Under the pieces are notes generated by a model, which was given only the letters and a program-made list of their open reading frames with translations, searched no databases and was not told where the DNA came from. A program made the position numbers and the translations under genes. Positions 10,805 to 20,525 of a stretch of 64,000 nt of DNA are shown here, piece by piece; the stretch's first letter is position 1; the number at the start of each line of letters is the position of its first letter. Origin of the DNA: Pisolithus tinctorius (Eukaryota > Basidiomycota > Agaricomycetes > Boletales > Pisolithaceae); the NCBI GenBank assembly GCA_024663395.1, contig JANFAH010000127.1:1-64000 (forward strand). Reading direction: 5' to 3'.

Positions 10805-11031
10805 TGGACTCTCCTCGCTCTGTAAACACTGAAAACGACTATGCCAAGCTCCTTGGAGAATCCGTTTACGACCCCGCAGGTGACAGGGACGACCTTCTCG
10901 CCCCCCCCATCGCCTGCTATCACGGCTCCCCTCCCCCGCGTGCTGCCACCTGTGTTTCTGAGTCGGACACCTCGTCCCTCGTCTCACAGTGGGAGGTACC
11001 GACCCTTGTCTCCCGGCCTCTCCGACCGCGT
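10804..11031 (+). CDS. G1 third ORF (ORF3), 5' part, interrupted by G2
   Basis: Starts at the ATG overlapping the pol stop (TAATG) and encodes 76 residues before G2 enters at 11032. It continues in frame at 21537 once G2 and one GCGT copy are removed. The start overlap suggests termination-reinitiation on one mRNA, but that is inference. This part is rich in Asp, Ser and Pro with no known domain. As it stands the reading frame runs into the G2 LTR and stops at 11091. Confidence 0.75.
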
Positions 11032-12038
11032 TGTGGGACACTACCTCTGGGTAGCGTGCGAATAGGGGAAAGCTGTAGGGAAAATCCCTAGGCTCGACCC
11101 AAGGGGTGCTGAGTAGGAAGGAGACGTAGGATGCGATGGTAGAGTCGGTCGAAGAGTCGAATGTGGGTCACGGAATTTAATTCCGTAGAGTCGAAGGAAG
11201 GGACAGACTTGCTTTTGAAATTCCGGATGACGATCTTGCACCAAGGAAGTAACTCCGAGACGAATTAAGCGTGCGGGAGAGGCAAATGAGTACTAATGGA
11301 TCAAGGACGCGAAGACACGGTAGACACAGTAGACGCAAAGACACAGATACGCAGCGGACTCAGAGGACGCGAAGACTCTGTGAACTCTTTAGACTCGCAC
11401 TAGACGCAGAATGTGGGTCCCAAAAGAGATTATTTCCGTTTCGTTGCTGAGGCGGAATTATATAGTACATGGATAGTAAGGTACTGATCGGAGAAATGTG
11501 GGGCGGGAGAAGCAAAACTCCGAAAAATAAAGGGGACGACGTGTCAGACGTCAAAGCCATACAGCAACGTGTGAAAACAAACTGTAAGGTAGTAACTGAG
11601 AAATACAACAGGAAAGACGGGTATCTTCCGACAGGGCGAGTGTACACTGTACCGTAGAGTGGAACGCGAAGGGTAGAGGCCGTAGGTAGAAAGGGGTTCT
11701 CGCTTTGTGGAGAAAGGTTCGCGGGAAAGGAACGAGAGGGGTAACCGGAGTTTTTACCGATGATCTGCGTGATTTTCCGACTACGTGGCGAGGCGAGGGT
11801 TGAAGCGGCACGACTGCGGAATTCCGGATAGACGTATGTCAGGTTGATGTTGACGCGGAATTTCGGGACGATGACTGGTGTGTGTTATTGATGGACCGGG
11901 GAGCTCCAAAGGTTCGACAGGCGAGGCAGCGCACGAGGCAGAAGGGATAATTCCGAAGACGATAGACGTGGATGGTAACGGCGGAATTTTGGTGTTGGCA
12001 TCCCTATTTTGGCCTCAGGGAGTATACTACTCCCTACA
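11032..12038 (-). repeat. 3' LTR of G2 (left copy)
   Basis: 1007 bp. It holds about nine CGGAATT/AATTCCG motifs, among them the palindromes CGGAATTTAATTCCG near 11171 and CGGAATTCCG near 11818. It also lies immediately upstream of the plus-strand accessory gene at 12308, so it may supply that gene's promoter. Confidence 0.93.
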
Positions 12039-12307
12039 CCTCCCGGGGCCTTCGAATGCTGACCGTCCTCGGTCAGAGGTCATCGAGTCGCGACAGAAGG
12101 GCGGCGGAGATTCGGAAGGTGACGTAAACGAAGAAGGCTCGTGTTTGGCCACACGACTTGTGTGAGCAAAAAAAACTCCGCACCCGGATAACATGTCAGC
12201 AGCAGCCCTTCGGAATTAAAAACTTGCCCAGGAACGTCTCATCGTCAGATTCACCCTTGATATTCCACCACCTCGTCCTCAGACTCTCACAACTCTCGCC
12301 AACGACC

Positions 12308-13903
12308 ATGCAAGCCTACTCCGTCAACGACGCGCGTCCCGTGTTCAGCATGAGGGACCAGGCGACCACGGCGCTCGCTGCAGCTCTAGGGCATGTCTGG
12401 AACTTGATCGAGGCGGCGCCACAGCCAGAGGAGAGGCTGGAGACCATCTATGCGTGGGTGGAGGACTGGGATAAGACATGGGTGAGCAACCTTCCACTGT
12501 AGTGCGTCGCACGTTGACAGAGATCCGCAGGCCAGCATACGCTCGTGGTGGAAATACATCGACGACAACGGAATTTCCGTGCCGAAGGTTCGCGATGAGT
12601 GCATGCGCGACTATACCGAGGAATCTGCGATGTGCCAAAGCCTTCTAGTCCCGGGTGCCATCGCCATCGCTGACCTCCGTCGTCCAGTGGAGCAGAGACG
12701 GATCCACATCGATGACATCTTCGAAGACTACCAGGAGAGGGTAGAGTTGAGAGCGCAGCTCGAGGCGGAGAGGTTGACAAGAGAACCTTCTATGCGCACG
12801 CGTAGACAGTCAGCAACGGCAACAGGTGAAGGTCAAGGCTGCGCGCCCAGCGACACTGAAGCAGGGGAGTCGTCGGGGGGGGGCTGGACGACCAGTGAGG
12901 CGACAGACGGATAGTACAGGCAAGGGGAAGGGCAAGGAAAAGGTACGTCCTACCCTCCAGGAAACTCCGAGTGCGATGGCTAATGTTCAGAAAAACTCTG
13001 CAGGCCACAGACGAAGTCGATGAATTGGAGAACGACGAAGACGAACACCCACCGAACCCTGACCCATCGAAAACTGGTGCTCCGGCAGCCGAAGCCGACC
13101 TTCGATGCAGGGAGTGCGCGAAGGTAAACGCAGTGTGCGAAGGGCTACCTGGGGAGTCATGCGAGCGATGCAGGCAGGCCAAGCGGAAATGTAGCCGATC
13201 GCTCAGAGTGGGTAGGAAGGTGAGTACGAGCTGATCGCGACGTGACGAACGAGGACACTGAACCGTAACACAGCGCAAGAACGCTGGAAGTGGAGAGACG
13301 GCCGCTGGCCCGTCACATAAACGGGTCAAATCAGTAACGGTGACGAATGAAACTCCGGTGTTGACCGGGTTGAAGCTTCGAATCCCTGCTCGCAAACCAC
13401 CTCCCAGGCAAAACTCCGAACCACTTCCCGAGCATCCAACACCTCGAGCAAGTCCCTCGTTGTCTTCTGACATGCCTCCACCTCCCGTACCTCGACCACC
13501 TCTGTTCCTTCCATCAGCAACCCCTGTACCACGACCTCATCCGGAGCTGACTCCACCACCGATGGACAATCCAGGAGACCTTGGCGACGGTGGACTTTTT
13601 GGCAGACCGACGGGTTTATTGGACGATCCACCCGCACCCATCGTCAGCACGCAGGACGAGTCTGAAGGTCCTCCAGTCGAAGAAACTCCGCAGGTCGCAA
13701 ACCCGAGTGAATCGGCTACGCGCGAGACTCTTGCTGAGCGCGTCCGACTGCTGGAGGGTAGGGCAGACGACGAGGAGTTTGAGTTGACCCAGATCCACCA
13801 GATGCTGGGGCTGTTGGCAACGCGAGTGGAGCGACAGATCGGCGCAGTTCAGGGGCGACGCGAGGAGCTGAAGAGGTTGAAGGATCAGCTCAAAGATATG
13901 TAG
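12308..13903 (+). CDS. Antisense multi-exon gene of G2: Zn2Cys6-like/AT-hook/coiled-coil protein
   Basis: Exons by splice consensus and frame: 12308-12481, 12531-12772 (end uncertain), about 12810-12942, 13004-13219 and 13274-13903, about 464 residues. Donors include GTGAGC at 12482, GTACGT at 12943 and GTGAGT at 13220. The 37-nt gap at 12773-12809 is short for an intron and may instead mark a frameshift. Residues about 218-246 (13106-13192) contain six Cys spaced CX2CX6CX7CX2CX6C, the Zn(II)2Cys6 pattern, with the basic loop CERCRQAKRKC in the second half and not the first. A GRP-centred AT-hook-like basic patch precedes it, then a Pro-rich linker and a C-terminal heptad-like helix (LAERVRLLEGR to LKDQLKDM). 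It runs against pol, inside the element. Predicted role, by inference: sequence-specific DNA binding in the nucleus. Confidence 0.7.
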
Positions 13904-14187
13904 GTACGAGTACAGTAGCGTAAGTAGATTGCGGAATTTATTTGTTTTATTTTATTTCGTGGATCTTTCGGCATTTTGAACAGGATCATCGCTAAGAAGG
14001 GAACAGGGAAAGAGAACGAATCGACGAGAGGCTGGAGATGAGCGGAATTTTTTTTTTTTTTTTTTTGTTTTTTGTGGCGGTTTTTGGTTTCATATGAGAC
14101 GAAGAGCGTAACTATATAAGCGAAAGGAAAGGCGAAGAAAGAGAGAAAAGAAAAGAAAAGAAAGAAAAAGATAGAGAGAAAGGTGTG
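13904..14187. other. Convergent intergenic tract in G2 with T run, TATA-like site and purine tract
   Basis: Between the two convergent stop codons lie two CGGAATT motifs (13935, 14043), a run of about 19 T interrupted by G, a plus-strand TATATAAG at about 14113, and about 65 bases of nearly pure purine ending at 14183. The TATA-like site faces into pol from its 3' end and could start further antisense RNA, but nothing proves this. Confidence 0.5.
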
Positions 14188-17100
14188 CTACTCATCTGAT
14201 TCGTCCAAAGGGACGCCAGCGAGTGCAGGGTCTGGTAGTGAATCATCTTCTAAGCGGTCCAAGTCGCCTGCAGAAATTCCAGTCAACTGCGTGACTTCGA
14301 TACGAGAGTTGTCCCGCGGGAAATAGGGGTAAAGACGGAAGGTGGCAAACCGGAATTTGGACACGGCTCCATCTAATTCCGCCAGGATGTACGAGCCTCC
14401 TTTGGTATGCCGAACGACTATCATGGGACCTAGGTAGCGTGGTTTGGTCTTGCGATCTAGTTCCCGCTCGATACGTGAATTCCGCACGAGGACGAGTGAC
14501 CCAGGTTCGAAGTTGAAGTCTTGGATGGTGTGCGCAAAACGAGCGACGAAGTCTTTGACCGACGCGAAGTGGGATCTCAGGACGAGATCGTGGATTCGAG
14601 CAAGGTCTTCTGGACGTTTCTGGAGTTGGCGGGCGCGATGGGCGATGAGTTCTGACGTCGAGTAAAATTCCGCCTCAAAAGGGGCCAAGAATGTCGCCTC
14701 GACAATGTCAAAGGGGAGTCTAGGTTCGACGCCGTGAGCCATATAAAATGGAGAAAACCCAGTTGCCTTGTGAACCGTAACCCTCTCTGCCCAGAACACC
14801 GCAGGAGCCACTTCCGACCACTTTGATGCTTCTCCTCCGCAACTCTTTACCAACGCCTCCCTCACATCGAAATGCCGACGCTCAACAACCCCGTTAGCTT
14901 GGGAGTTATAGGGTGAGATTCGGATGTGGCGAATCCCGAAGGTTTTGGAGAGCCAATCGAGAGTGAGGACGTAGGGACCACCGTTGTCTGTGACAATTTC
15001 CGCAACTGCACCCCAGCGGCACAAGATCTGTTCGAAAATGAATTTTCCGATGGACTTGCCGGTCTCCGCGCGAAGCATAGCCCACTCTGGATAACTAGTA
15101 AGTGAACAGCGAGCTTGGGTGACGTAGCGAAATCCGTTCGACTTCGGCATCAAGAACGTGTCCATATACGCTTTAAAGAATAGGGGCTCGGGGATGGCGA
15201 CGACTGGCGGAATATGTACGCGATCCAAACGGCGTATTTGGCATTCGTGACACGACTTGACATACCAGCGGACGTCCTGCTCTAGCATAGGCCACCAGAA
15301 ACGAGTCAGCAGCTGCATGTGGGTCGAGTAGATACCCTTGTGTCCTAGCTCATCATGAGCCTGACGAAGAATCCCGAGTCGTTTGTGAGGGGCGACTACT
15401 AGTTGGTGACGTCCGTGAGGGTCCTTTCTCCACAGGTCTCCTCCTTTGACGAAATACCGAGTGGCGAGACGCACCAGGCTTTCCAACTCCCCTTCCTCCA
15501 ATCCTTCTGGCTTCTTCTTCGTCTCCAAAAACTCCTTCACCACTTTTAACCTCTCCTCTCTCTGGATCGCTTTCTCTGAGCGCGGAATTTCCGTTTCGTA
15601 GACACTCGGTGAGGTTTGTTCGGAGGAATAGATGCCTAGACTCTGTGACAAGACCGAAGGTGAGTCTGACAAGGTACTCGGAATTTCCGAAGGGTAAGGC
15701 TGAGACTCGAAACGGGCCTCCCTATGGTTCAAAAGCTCGACAGCGAAGGCTCCACACTCGTCTATCCACTCCTCGTAGTCCTCTTCTCCATCCTCATCTT
15801 CTTCTGCTTTCGGTCTCCTTGAAAGACCGTCTGGCGCTGCATGCTTGTGAGCAGGGACATGTACGAGCTCGAAGTCGAATAAAAGAATTCCCGCAATCCA
15901 GCGGTTGATGGTTGCGTTGGGCTGTAAGTCTGGATTGTTAATCATCCCCTTTATATATCGTGCGTCAACCTCGACAACTAAATTCCGCACGCCAAAAATG
16001 TGAAGTCTGACGTCGTGTAAAGCGCGGAAGAGACCAAAGAGCTCGAGTTTGGCTTGGCTGTAACGGCGCTCGCGGTCGTTGAGAGTTATCGAGCCGAACC
16101 TTGCAGGGTAACGTTTTCCATCTTCCCCCTCCTGCATGAGGAGGTATCCTACAGCGATATTCGAAGTGTCGACTGCCAGAATGACCTTCCTCTCGGAATT
16201 GTAGTCGATAGTGCGAAGCGCAGGGGAGGAGACGATAGCTTGGCGAAGATAATCCATGGCTTCCCTGTGTTCGTCGCGGAATTCGAAGGAGACATCTTTC
16301 TTGGTCAGCTCGACGAGGGGACGTGCGTGCTTAGCGAAATCCTTGATAAAGATCCTACAATACGAGCAAAGACCTAAAAATCCGCGCACTTCGGTGACAT
16401 TAGCGCAGTAGGGCCAGTCTTTAATTTTCTGGACTTTAGCTTCGTCCGGAATTCTCCCCTCGAACGACACCTTATGCCCAACCACAATGATAGACGGCGC
16501 GGCGATGACGCATTTCTTTGCTGAAACGGTAGCTCCTGCATGACGCAGACGATGCAAGACGCGGTTGACGTTCTGCAGATGTTCCCAGATGAAGTGCCGG
16601 ATCCCGGAGTTTTGTGCGATTGTCTGGAAGGTACCGTCGGAGTTTTGGTAACGAGATTTGGGGCCTTTGATCGGGCAATCGTTGATGAATGGGATGGTAA
16701 CTTCCGGAATTTCATCCTTTAATATCCAACAGACGTCTCCGTGGAAAATTTGGACGGCATTTGTGTAGCCCATGGGTAGTTTGGTGAGTCGAAGGGTACC
16801 AATAGGGGTTTGGAAGGTAGTTAGATCGCGGTATTTGTCATGGATGGTGCGATGATCGTATCCGACCATAAGATCTAAAATTCCGTAGACGGAGTGGCAG
16901 GCGAAAGCTTCTGCAATCGAGTCGACGAAAGGGGGAACGGCTGAATCCTGTATAGATACGGCATTCAGAGGTTGTAAGTCATGAACAAGGCGCAGAGATT
17001 TTCCATCCTTCTTGACTACGCAGAACCATTTCGAGCGATAGGACGAAGTAGAAGGTTCGTAGACACCTGCGGAAATCTTTTCTTTGATTATGCCGACGAC

Positions 17101-17796
17101 GTCACGAAAAATGGCAGGAGGTATGGGGATATTCCGCTCGACCCAGGGTTTGTGGGCTAGCGTGGGTATCTTCAGCGGCGGAAACATATCTTCTCGGAAG
17201 GTTCCTCTTTCTGAGGCATCCCAAGCGAAGGCGGTCTCGTGTGTCTTGACCAGCCATCGTACCAGATTTAACTCCGTGGGCCAAAGGAACTTCGAAGGGT
17301 CCAGATCAAGCTCGTCAGCCCTTTCCTGGGTGAACCTGGAGCCTGGCACAAATGGAGGAGGATGAGTAGGTAATACAGGTAAGTCTGCGAGAGGATCTCC
17401 AGCCTCCCGACGCTCTACCCGGAATTCCACAGGCATCGACGTCGGTACAGGCCTGACCTTCTTCGCTACAGGTTTGTATTTTAAGATATGAAGGACGGAA
17501 TCGAACTGGTAAGTAGAACGTAAGGCTGAAATTGTCAGTGGTGAAACAGTAGTGCTAGTAGAAAATAAGAAAGGGTCATTCGAAGAAACGGAACTAGAAT
17601 CGAACGGGTCAATTGGGGGCGTACTGTTGCTTTGGAAATCATAGAGCAATGCCGCAGCGGGATTTTGGGTAGTATCTGTAGAGAAAAGAGAAGCCGGCTT
17701 TGAGGGTAACAAGGAAGAATCAGAAACGTAGAGCGAACACACGGAGAAAACATTATCATGGCCTCCTCGCGATCTAAACGAGTCATCGACCGGCAC
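14188..17796 (-). CDS. G2 Pol: reverse transcriptase, RNase H, integrase
   Basis: 1202-residue open frame that begins just after a TGA; the first codon used here is GTG. RT lies at about 210-430: the blocks WFCVVKKDGKSLRLVHDLQ and LPMGYTNA are normal, but the catalytic box reads F-I-N-D (Asn at residue 372) where x-D-D is required. RNase H follows (VILAVDTSNIAVGYLL), then the HHCC zinc region (ELGHKGIYSTH, CHECQIRR) and integrase catalytic core (AYMDTFLMP, VTDNGGPYV, NGVVERRHFD). No chromodomain is seen at the C-terminus. The RT substitution is GAC to AAC, a CpG transition read on the other strand, so RT activity is probably lost. Coding potential is otherwise complete. Confidence 0.93.
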   Translation of the reverse strand: MPVDDSFRSRGGHDNVFSVCSLYVSDSSLLPSKPASLFSTDTTQNPAAALLYDFQSNSTPPIDPFDSSSVSSNDPFLFSTSTTVSPLTISALRSTYQFDSVLHILKYKPVAKKVRPVPTSMPVEFRVERREAGDPLADLPVLPTHPPPFVPGSRFTQERADELDLDPSKFLWPTELNLVRWLVKTHETAFAWDASERGTFREDMFPPLKIPTLAHKPWVERNIPIPPAIFRDVVGIIKEKISAGVYEPSTSSYRSKWFCVVKKDGKSLRLVHDLQPLNAVSIQDSAVPPFVDSIAEAFACHSVYGILDLMVGYDHRTIHDKYRDLTTFQTPIGTLRLTKLPMGYTNAVQIFHGDVCWILKDEIPEVTIPFINDCPIKGPKSRYQNSDGTFQTIAQNSGIRHFIWEHLQNVNRVLHRLRHAGATVSAKKCVIAAPSIIVVGHKVSFEGRIPDEAKVQKIKDWPYCANVTEVRGFLGLCSYCRIFIKDFAKHARPLVELTKKDVSFEFRDEHREAMDYLRQAIVSSPALRTIDYNSERKVILAVDTSNIAVGYLLMQEGEDGKRYPARFGSITLNDRERRYSQAKLELFGLFRALHDVRLHIFGVRNLVVEVDARYIKGMINNPDLQPNATINRWIAGILLFDFELVHVPAHKHAAPDGLSRRPKAEEDEDGEEDYEEWIDECGAFAVELLNHREARFESQPYPSEIPSTLSDSPSVLSQSLGIYSSEQTSPSVYETEIPRSEKAIQREERLKVVKEFLETKKKPEGLEEGELESLVRLATRYFVKGGDLWRKDPHGRHQLVVAPHKRLGILRQAHDELGHKGIYSTHMQLLTRFWWPMLEQDVRWYVKSCHECQIRRLDRVHIPPVVAIPEPLFFKAYMDTFLMPKSNGFRYVTQARCSLTSYPEWAMLRAETGKSIGKFIFEQILCRWGAVAEIVTDNGGPYVLTLDWLSKTFGIRHIRISPYNSQANGVVERRHFDVREALVKSCGGEASKWSEVAPAVFWAERVTVHKATGFSPFYMAHGVEPRLPFDIVEATFLAPFEAEFYSTSELIAHRARQLQKRPEDLARIHDLVLRSHFASVKDFVARFAHTIQDFNFEPGSLVLVRNSRIERELDRKTKPRYLGPMIVVRHTKGGSYILAELDGAVSKFRFATFRLYPYFPRDNSRIEVTQLTGISAGDLDRLEDDSLPDPALAGVPLDESDE

Positions 17797-17872
17797 TAAA
17801 AACCCTGCTCAGGTTGCTTCATGTGGCGACGCATCTCCTTGCGTGCAAAGTAGTCTTCTTCGTCTTCGGAAT

Positions 17873-20005
17873 TTACGAACCGTGGAAGAGGCTGTAGTCT
17901 GTTCCAGGGCGCGTCGGAATTAATACCTGTCTTCCCGTGTTAGGATCACGAATCTCTAGGGACTGTTCCCCGTCGGGGAAATCTCGTAGGACGCTGGTGA
18001 GCAGACAGAAGAAGGGTCGCCCGAGAAGTAGATCAAATGGAGCGTGATCAACAACCTGAATCTGGAGGTGCGCTTCGATATTCCCTATGCGCAAGGACGC
18101 GTTCTCTATGACACCTAGAGTACTTTCTTTGGATTGGTTAGCGGCTTCGAGAGTCATGCTCATGTCAGAATGAAGAGGAGCCCCTAAGGCCTCCCATAGT
18201 TCACGACGCAAGGCTACCACCTGACAACCACTGTCCAGAATGCATTCGACGTGGAGTTTGTTCATTAAGATGCCATCGACAGCGCGTAAGGGGGCAGTAG
18301 CGAGGCCTACACACTTCCCTTCGACGTCTCTGACCCAGAATTGTTCATAGGACGCCCAGGTAGGTGACGCCACAGCTTCTGACGCCGTTTCCAGGCTCCC
18401 AATCGTTATCTTTTTCGTCGCAGCCAGTTCTCGGACCTGCTTACGAATCTCCGGGCTGACAGCAAGGAGGTCTTTGGTAGAGATCTCCATCTTCGCTTCT
18501 AAGACTTGGTTTACGAGACGTCTGGTAGCAGCCACTTCATCGAAACTGCTCTGGTATCGAAATTGGGGTGCGGGAATTGTTGTAGGCTTAGATTTCTTGG
18601 AATCTGTAGGATTAGAGATGGCCGGAGTTTTACTAACGGTTGGGTTCTCTGTAACATGGACAGGATCGTTTGGAACGGAATTAACGACTGGCCTGGGGGC
18701 GGATGATGCATTAGCAGGCGCTGGACTTGTCGCGGGGTTTCGCTGACGGCGGATCGGAATTTCTACACCGTCGAAACGAGCAACCTTCTTCTTCTTGATA
18801 TTATTTTTCAATTCTTCTACTTGCGCGTAAGCTCTCACCAAGGCGCGCTGGTCTTCTTCATCGGCATTACTCTCTAGTTCTTCGTCGATTAGGTAGGAGG
18901 AGGGATGTAGGTCGACCTGAAACTCCGCGGATTCTTCATTAGTGAAGAACATCGTGCTGACGAGATGAGGTGGGGTATCACGTCCTCGAGATGAGTTCGA
19001 TGACTGGCTAGGACGTTGTACGGAGACGAGGTTTGCTGAGGCAATGATAGAATCGCGCATGGCAAGGAAGTTGTCGATCTTTTCTTTAAAGTTCCGGCCA
19101 GCAGCCGTCCTAGGAATGTCAGAACCATCAGGCATAAATACTCTTCCCCCTATCAGGGTGCATTTCCCAGCTTGTACGTATTCACGACACAGTGCGCACT
19201 CTGCCGTACGGTGACCATCGGTGCTCCCGCAGAAGAAACACTGTGGGTCAAAAGAGCGACGGAATTGGGCCTCTTGACCTTGTTGAGGGGGTGACGTGTC
19301 GGTAGGTTGTTGGGCGACTTGGACGTACTCGCGTTTTAAGATAGTGGGGACAGTCGACGAAGAAGGGGGTGCGGAGTTCTGGGGAAACAAGGCCGAAGAA
19401 TCAGGTTGAGGGAGATTTCGTTTTGCTCCGCTGAGTAGGTAGTTAGCGTGCTTGTAGACCAGATCGAACTCCCAAGGTTCGTCGATGTCGTGATCTAGGT
19501 CTGAAAGTTGCAATCGCGTGAGCAAGGAATTCCAGAACCTCGGGGGAAATCCCTCAAGGAATTTCTCGTTGATGTAGTCCTCAGGGAGCTTCTTCTTCTT
19601 CTGGACGAGGCCAAGGATGCGCCGGAATTCCCGGACGTATTTACCAAGATCTTCCAGCGATCCCATAGGTTTCTGAACTTGATGGTAGAGTAAGGTTTCG
19701 AGGTCGGCCTTGGTATAGCAACGATCTTTCACTGAAGCACCTGGATAGTAGTTCAGGAGTTCTTTGGAAAACGCGTCCCAGTCATTGAAGCCGTCGGTTG
19801 CAGCGTCTAAGGTGGACCAAAATTCCGCCTCGTTGTGATCGGCGTAACGGATGACCCAGTGGATTTTATCTTTTCCGGTGTCCAGGCCAGCTTCGACGCA
19901 GAGTTGTTCGACGTCTTCGAGGTAGCGAGTGATGTCTTCAGTGCGACCGGAAAACTTCGGGGCTTTGTTAGAGCCCCTGAGCGGCATGTCTCTGGCTCCA
20001 GACAT
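17873..20005 (-). CDS. G2 Gag-protease
   Basis: 710 residues from the ATG at 20005. An N-terminal capsid-like region (PKFSGRTEDITRYLEDVEQL, LLNYYPG) is followed by a zinc-knuckle variant C-X2-C-X5-H-X4-C (CFFCGSTDGHRTAEC), a Pro/Ser/Thr-rich linker, and a retropepsin-like domain with the catalytic D-S-G (CILDSGCQVV) and the flap-side block FDLLLGRPFF. Protease is thus fused to Gag and separate from RT. After its TAA the third frame reads VNSEDEEDYFARKEMRRHMK and leads to Pol, so Gag and Pol were probably once one continuous frame. Upstream of the ATG the same frame stays open to the LTR. Confidence 0.9.
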   Translation of the reverse strand: MSGARDMPLRGSNKAPKFSGRTEDITRYLEDVEQLCVEAGLDTGKDKIHWVIRYADHNEAEFWSTLDAATDGFNDWDAFSKELLNYYPGASVKDRCYTKADLETLLYHQVQKPMGSLEDLGKYVREFRRILGLVQKKKKLPEDYINEKFLEGFPPRFWNSLLTRLQLSDLDHDIDEPWEFDLVYKHANYLLSGAKRNLPQPDSSALFPQNSAPPSSSTVPTILKREYVQVAQQPTDTSPPQQGQEAQFRRSFDPQCFFCGSTDGHRTAECALCREYVQAGKCTLIGGRVFMPDGSDIPRTAAGRNFKEKIDNFLAMRDSIIASANLVSVQRPSQSSNSSRGRDTPPHLVSTMFFTNEESAEFQVDLHPSSYLIDEELESNADEEDQRALVRAYAQVEELKNNIKKKKVARFDGVEIPIRRQRNPATSPAPANASSAPRPVVNSVPNDPVHVTENPTVSKTPAISNPTDSKKSKPTTIPAPQFRYQSSFDEVAATRRLVNQVLEAKMEISTKDLLAVSPEIRKQVRELAATKKITIGSLETASEAVASPTWASYEQFWVRDVEGKCVGLATAPLRAVDGILMNKLHVECILDSGCQVVALRRELWEALGAPLHSDMSMTLEAANQSKESTLGVIENASLRIGNIEAHLQIQVVDHAPFDLLLGRPFFCLLTSVLRDFPDGEQSLEIRDPNTGRQVLIPTRPGTDYSLFHGS

Positions 20006-20525
20006 TTTTCGAGGTGGAATGGGGATCTGGATCGGAATTCGGGGAAGGATAGGAGCAGAATTCGAGAGAGTCGAGGCAAGAGTATTCTGTACGGGTATTT
20101 GAGTAGAAAGGGTGGTGGCAGAATTTGCGATTAGGGAGTGGGAAGGAAGGAGGAGCTGTTCAGTGGCTAGTTCTGAATCACTGGATGGCGAGGACGAAGA
20201 AGAAGTTAGTTCTGAGAGAGGCGAAAGTTCTTGACGTTCAGCGGGAGGATCAAAGGGCTCGTCGAAGTCGAAGCCTCCTGGAAACGCTGGGTAAAACGCT
20301 GGGGACTCTGGGCTCCGAAAGATCTCGTCTAAACCGAGGTCTGAGTCTGACGAGTGCGGCTCTGAAATATCTCTAGGATCAGCTACCGGAATTAAGATTT
20401 CTGCTGAGGAAATAGATAGTCTGTGGAAGGGCTCTAAGAGCTCTTCGAGTTCGGTTCTTTGACGAGTGGGTCGTAAGGATCTCCTTTCCAGATCTACAGA
20501 CCCCTCGCGGTGGGCTCCAAAACGA
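20006..20525 (-). other. G2 gag leader, open in the Gag frame
   Basis: Reading the Gag frame backwards from 20005 finds no stop through the whole leader and primer-binding site and on into the LTR, to a TGA near 20660. The translation is acidic and Ser/Pro-rich (for example EPFDPPAERQELSPLSEL). No ATG occurs in that stretch, so either Gag starts at 20005 or a spliced or non-AUG start extends it. Confidence 0.55.
20500..20519 (-). other. Primer-binding site of G2
   Basis: On the minus strand, six bases after the LTR end, the sequence TGGAGCCCACCGCGAGGGG begins with TGG, the complement of a tRNA CCA end. The matching tRNA could not be named from memory with confidence. Confidence 0.5.

Noticed and set aside
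11360..11811. Open frames inside the G2 LTR, repeated in the other LTR
   Set aside because: Several overlapping frames on both strands with no domain; they recur only because the LTR is repeated.
12790..13473. 227-codon minus-strand frame opposite the antisense gene
   Set aside because: It is a shadow of the plus-strand exons, which have splice sites, a cysteine motif and a coiled coil. The minus frame shows only low-complexity Ser/Pro/Leu.
14041..14067. Run of about 19 T as a terminator
   Set aside because: Pol II genes of fungi do not end at such runs, and no Pol III gene lies upstream. Left as a simple repeat.
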